Assembly: GCA_046339595.1 (NCBI GenBank)
Contig: JBKDUF010000127.1
Span: 1-8,245 of the forward strand
DNA from: Ga0077527 sp021300125
GTDB taxonomy: Bacteria; Pseudomonadota; Gammaproteobacteria; Burkholderiales; SG8-41
Reading direction: 5' to 3'
Length of the DNA: 8,245 bases
Part shown: positions 6,460 through 8,245 of the stretch, in pieces
How the letters are laid out: each line of letters begins with the position of its first letter
How positions within the stretch are numbered: position 1 is the stretch's first letter
Made by a program: the position numbers and the translations under genes
The notes under the pieces: generated by a model
Database searches by the model: none
Told to the model about the DNA's origin: nothing
Seen by the model: only the letters and a program-made list of their open reading frames with translations

Positions 6460-6767
6460 GCGCCGACTCGAAAGGCCTGCAAATCAACATCATGGGGCGC
6501 GAATTCCGCGTCGCCTGCCCCGAACACGAGCAGAAAGGCCTGCTCGAGGCCGTGGATTACCTCAACGCCAAGATGCAGGACGTCAAGGAGCGCTGCAAGG
6601 TCATCGGCACCGAGCGCGTGGCGATCATGGCTGCGCTCAACATCGCCCACGAGTTCCTGTCGATGAAGGTCGGCGGCAGCTTTGATGTCGCAGAAACCAA
6701 GCGTAGAATCCAGCGCATGGAGACGAGCATCGACCAGGCGATGGCGGAACAGTCGAAGCTGTTCTGA
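6456..6767 (+). CDS. zapA: Cell division protein ZapA
   Basis: This is a 103-residue protein. Residues 8-25 (LQINIMGREFRVACPEHE) match the ZapA N-terminal pattern, in which a short beta strand with GR.F.V.CP is followed by helices. The LLEAVDYLNAKM segment (29-40) and a long C-terminal helix (about 54-100) complete the fold. ZapA binds FtsZ and cross-links protofilaments, promoting Z-ring assembly at midcell. The length is that of the family. The ATG overlaps the stop of the coiled-coil gene, with GAGGA close upstream (6448-6452). The 6S RNA gene starts about 25 bp after its stop, a neighbourhood also known from E. coli (zapA, ssrS). A candidate promoter for 6S RNA lies inside its 3' end. Confidence 0.95.
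   Translation: MSADSKGLQINIMGREFRVACPEHEQKGLLEAVDYLNAKMQDVKERCKVIGTERVAIMAALNIAHEFLSMKVGGSFDVAETKRRIQRMETSIDQAMAEQSKLF
6682..6709 (+). promoter_or_regulatory. Candidate ssrS promoter inside zapA
   Basis: TTGATG (6682-6687) and TAGAAT (6704-6709) are spaced by 16 bp within the zapA coding region. The start point would be near 6716, giving a 6S precursor with roughly 75 extra 5' nucleotides that would be trimmed. No better -10 box is seen immediately before 6791. Distal promoters with processing are known for E. coli ssrS. Confidence 0.4.
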
Positions 6768-6790
6768 GCCGCGCCCGATCGCCGTCCGCG

Positions 6791-6973
6791 AATTCCCCTG
6801 CGGTGTTTGTCCGGGCCATATATTCTTTGAACCGATAGACATTGCTCTGGCTGCCGACCATAGCGGTTCCGGTGTGAGCGTCCCACGCGGACGAACCTGA
6901 AGGAACCCGGAAGGCGGCCCTCTTGAACCTTTGGTTCAGGATGCTGGTCTGCGACGGCACAGGCGGGGGAACC
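6791..6973 (+). ncRNA. ssrS: 6S RNA
   Basis: The roughly 183-nt stretch has the 6S RNA layout. A closing stem forms from TTCCCC (6793-6798) with GGGGAA (6966-6971). A CGGGCCA...GAACCGAT segment makes the 5' side of the central bubble. On the 3' side the hallmark CTTGAACCTTTGGTTCAGG is followed by GGTCTGCGACGGCAC, matching the E. coli pattern CTTGAACCAAGGGTTCAAGG...CTGCGGCGGCA. 6S RNA mimics an open promoter and binds the sigma70 RNA polymerase holoenzyme, repressing many promoters in stationary phase. Its position after zapA matches the usual proteobacterial neighbourhood. Ends are estimated from the closing stem. Confidence 0.95.
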
Positions 6974-6981
6974 CCACAGCG

Positions 6982-7008
6982 ACGCGGCGCAAGCCGCGTT
7001 CTTTTTTT
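6982..7008 (+). terminator. Rho-independent terminator after 6S RNA
   Basis: ACGCGGC (6982-6988), a GCAA tetraloop and GCCGCGT (6993-6999) form a perfect 7-bp stem, followed by TC and seven T residues to 7008. It begins 9 bp after the end of 6S RNA. The EVE gene starts 16 bp beyond it, so expression of that gene must rely on read-through or on an unseen promoter. Confidence 0.9.
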
Positions 7009-7023
7009 GATGCGGATCCCGAC

Positions 7024-7479
7024 ATGCGCTACTGGCTGATCAAATCCGAACCCGACGTCTACGGCATTGACGATCTTGCCCGTGACAAGACGACCCCCTG
7101 GACCGGCGTGCGCAACTACCAGGCGCGCAATTTCATGCGCGACCAGATGAAGCCCGGCGACCAGGCGTTCTACTATCACTCGAACTGCGAAATCCCGGGC
7201 ATCGTCGGCATCGCCGAGGTGAGCAAGGCGGCCTATCCGGATGCCACGCAGTTCGACCGCAAGAGCAAGTATTTCGACGACAAATCCACCCCGGACAATC
7301 CGCGCTGGCTGCATGTGGATTTCCGCTTTGCCAAAAAGACGCCGCTGATCGCGCTCGACGAACTGCGTCGGCACAAGCCGCTCGCCAAGATGCGCGTGCT
7401 GGCCCGCGGCAACCGGCTGTCGATCACCCCAGTGGATCCGGACGAGTGGAAGTACATCCTCGGCCTGATGAAAAAATGA
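7024..7479 (+). CDS. EVE domain-containing protein (PUA-like fold)
   Basis: This 151-residue protein consists of one EVE domain. Conserved stretches are WLIKSEP (4-10), WTGVRNYQARN (26-36), FYYHSN (49-54), YPD (71-73), PRW (93-95) and GNRLSITPV (129-137). EVE domains belong to the PUA-like superfamily with YTH and ASCH domains and are thought to bind modified bases in nucleic acids; the natural ligand of these stand-alone bacterial proteins is not settled. I chose the ATG at 7024 because the family begins at MRYWLIKSEP. The longer open frame from 6931 runs through 6S RNA and its terminator. The Shine-Dalgarno sequence is weak (GGA at 7014-7016). In E. coli the gene after ssrS is ygfA; here EVE takes that position. 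It is followed 23 bp later by a TauE/SafE gene. Confidence 0.93.
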   Translation: MRYWLIKSEPDVYGIDDLARDKTTPWTGVRNYQARNFMRDQMKPGDQAFYYHSNCEIPGIVGIAEVSKAAYPDATQFDRKSKYFDDKSTPDNPRWLHVDFRFAKKTPLIALDELRRHKPLAKMRVLARGNRLSITPVDPDEWKYILGLMKK

Positions 7480-7502
7480 CCCGCTGACGGGAGCCTGCCG
7501 CG

Positions 7503-8245
7503 ATGTTTGAATGGTGGTGGGCCTATCTGGCCCTGGGCGCCTTCGTCGGCTTTTTCGCGGGGCTGCTCGGCATCGGCGGCGGGGCCGCGATGGTGCCGGT
7601 GCTCGCCTTCATCTACGCCGCCAAGGGCTTCGATGCCGGTCAGGTGGTGCACCTCGCGCTGGGCACCTCGATGGCCACCATCCTCTTCACCTCGGTCTCC
7701 AGCGTGCGCGCCCATCACGGCCACGGCGCGGTGAACTGGGCAATGGTCAAACGCATGGCGCCCGGCATCATCCTCGGCACCTTCGGCGGCGCACTGCTCG
7801 CCAGCGTGCTCGACGTGCGTCTGCTGTCGGTGGTGTTCACGCTGCTGATCTATTACATCTCGGCGCAGATGTTTTTCGGCAAGAAACCCGAGGCCGGGGC
7901 GCTGCCGATCAGTGCTTCGGGGCTGAACATTTCCTCTGCGCTGATCGGCGTGATTTCCAGCCTCACGGCCACCGGCGGCGCAGCGCTGGTGGTGGCCGGG
8001 CTGGTCAAGCGCGGAATCCGCGTGCACGAAGCGATCGGCACCGCGGCGGCGATCGGCTGGCCGCTGGCCGCGGCAGGCACCGCCGGCTACGTGATCACCG
8101 GACTGCGCCAGCCGGCGCTGCCCGAGTTCAGCTTCGGCTTCGTGTTTCTGCCCGGGCTCGCCGGCATCGTCATCGCCAGCATGCTGCTGGCGCCGGTCGG
8201 GGCCCGGCTTGCCCACCGCACGCCGGGCGCGCTGCTCAAGAAAAT
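7503..8245 (+). CDS. TauE/SafE family membrane permease (3' end cut by window)
   Basis: 247 codons are present and the frame is still open at the window end, close to the usual family length of about 250-270. The protein is strongly hydrophobic. In the first half it shows GLLGIGGGAAMVPVL (20-34), the GTS at 54-56 and HHGHGAVNW (71-79). The second half repeats the plan with SSLTATGGAALVVAG (152-166) and HEAIGT (175-180). This internal duplication is typical of TauE/SafE exporters or importers of small anions such as sulfite, sulfoacetate or other organosulfur compounds in the inner membrane. The substrate here is not predictable. The second repeat lacks the GIGGG and VP seen in the first, a common divergence in the family. 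ACGGGAG at 7487-7493 provides a good ribosome binding site 9 nt before ATG. The gene is probably cotranscribed with the EVE gene. Confidence 0.92.
   Translation, partial: MFEWWWAYLALGAFVGFFAGLLGIGGGAAMVPVLAFIYAAKGFDAGQVVHLALGTSMATILFTSVSSVRAHHGHGAVNWAMVKRMAPGIILGTFGGALLASVLDVRLLSVVFTLLIYYISAQMFFGKKPEAGALPISASGLNISSALIGVISSLTATGGAALVVAGLVKRGIRVHEAIGTAAAIGWPLAAAGTAGYVITGLRQPALPEFSFGFVFLPGLAGIVIASMLLAPVGARLAHRTPGALLKK

Noticed and set aside
6931..7023. N-terminal extension of the EVE protein
   Set aside because: It would translate through the end of 6S RNA and its terminator; family members start at MRYWLIKSEP.
6637..7374. Minus-strand open frame (245 codons) over zapA, 6S RNA and EVE
   Set aside because: It crosses a structured RNA gene and two conserved coding regions on the other strand.
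7233..8216. Minus-strand open frame (327 codons) opposite TauE/SafE
   Set aside because: Low-complexity His/Arg/Gln/Ala protein antisense to a clear membrane permease.

Overview
The window looks like chromosomal DNA of a GC-rich betaproteobacterium. The evidence is a small coiled-coil gene, zapA, 6S RNA, an EVE-domain gene and a TauE/SafE gene in that order on the plus strand, an MsbA-type lipid A flippase, and a cobalamin riboswitch in front of an outer-membrane receptor gene. The genus cannot be fixed from the sequence. I see no insertion sequences, CRISPR arrays, tRNAs or phage genes.

Left part (1-3487, minus strand): a tightly packed envelope operon reading right to left. It runs msbA, a polyprenyl-phosphate-type family 2 glycosyltransferase, a WecD-like GNAT acetyltransferase and the start of an EamA/SMR-like small membrane protein that leaves the window. 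The genes are 3 bp apart or overlap by 26 and 4 bp. The set resembles a lipid-linked sugar modification module (glycosyl carrier lipid synthesis, amino-sugar acylation, flipping) attached to the lipid A exporter.

Middle (3565-6145, minus strand): a btuB-like TonB-dependent receptor with a strong intrinsic terminator behind it and a long leader in front. The leader holds a clear cobalamin aptamer (about 5815-6006). Downstream of it lies a set of alternative pairings that can explain translational control: an 11-bp antisequestor, a 10-bp helix that buries the Shine-Dalgarno sequence, and a 7-nt complement to the conserved aptamer loop. The receptor starts with TTG. A further minus-facing terminator-like hairpin lies upstream of the btuB promoter region with no annotated gene to serve.

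Right part (6244-8245, plus strand): a divergently oriented cell-division pair (ZapB-like coiled coil, then ZapA), followed by 6S RNA and its terminator, a PUA-like EVE-domain protein and a TauE/SafE permease cut by the window end. The first gene has a -10-like palindrome exactly where a leaderless transcript would begin at its ATG. The same palindrome could also fire leftward toward the orphan terminator.

The strongest points for follow-up are the complete B12 riboswitch expression platform, the possible small RNA and bidirectional promoter between btuB and the zap genes, and the sugar-modification operon downstream of msbA.
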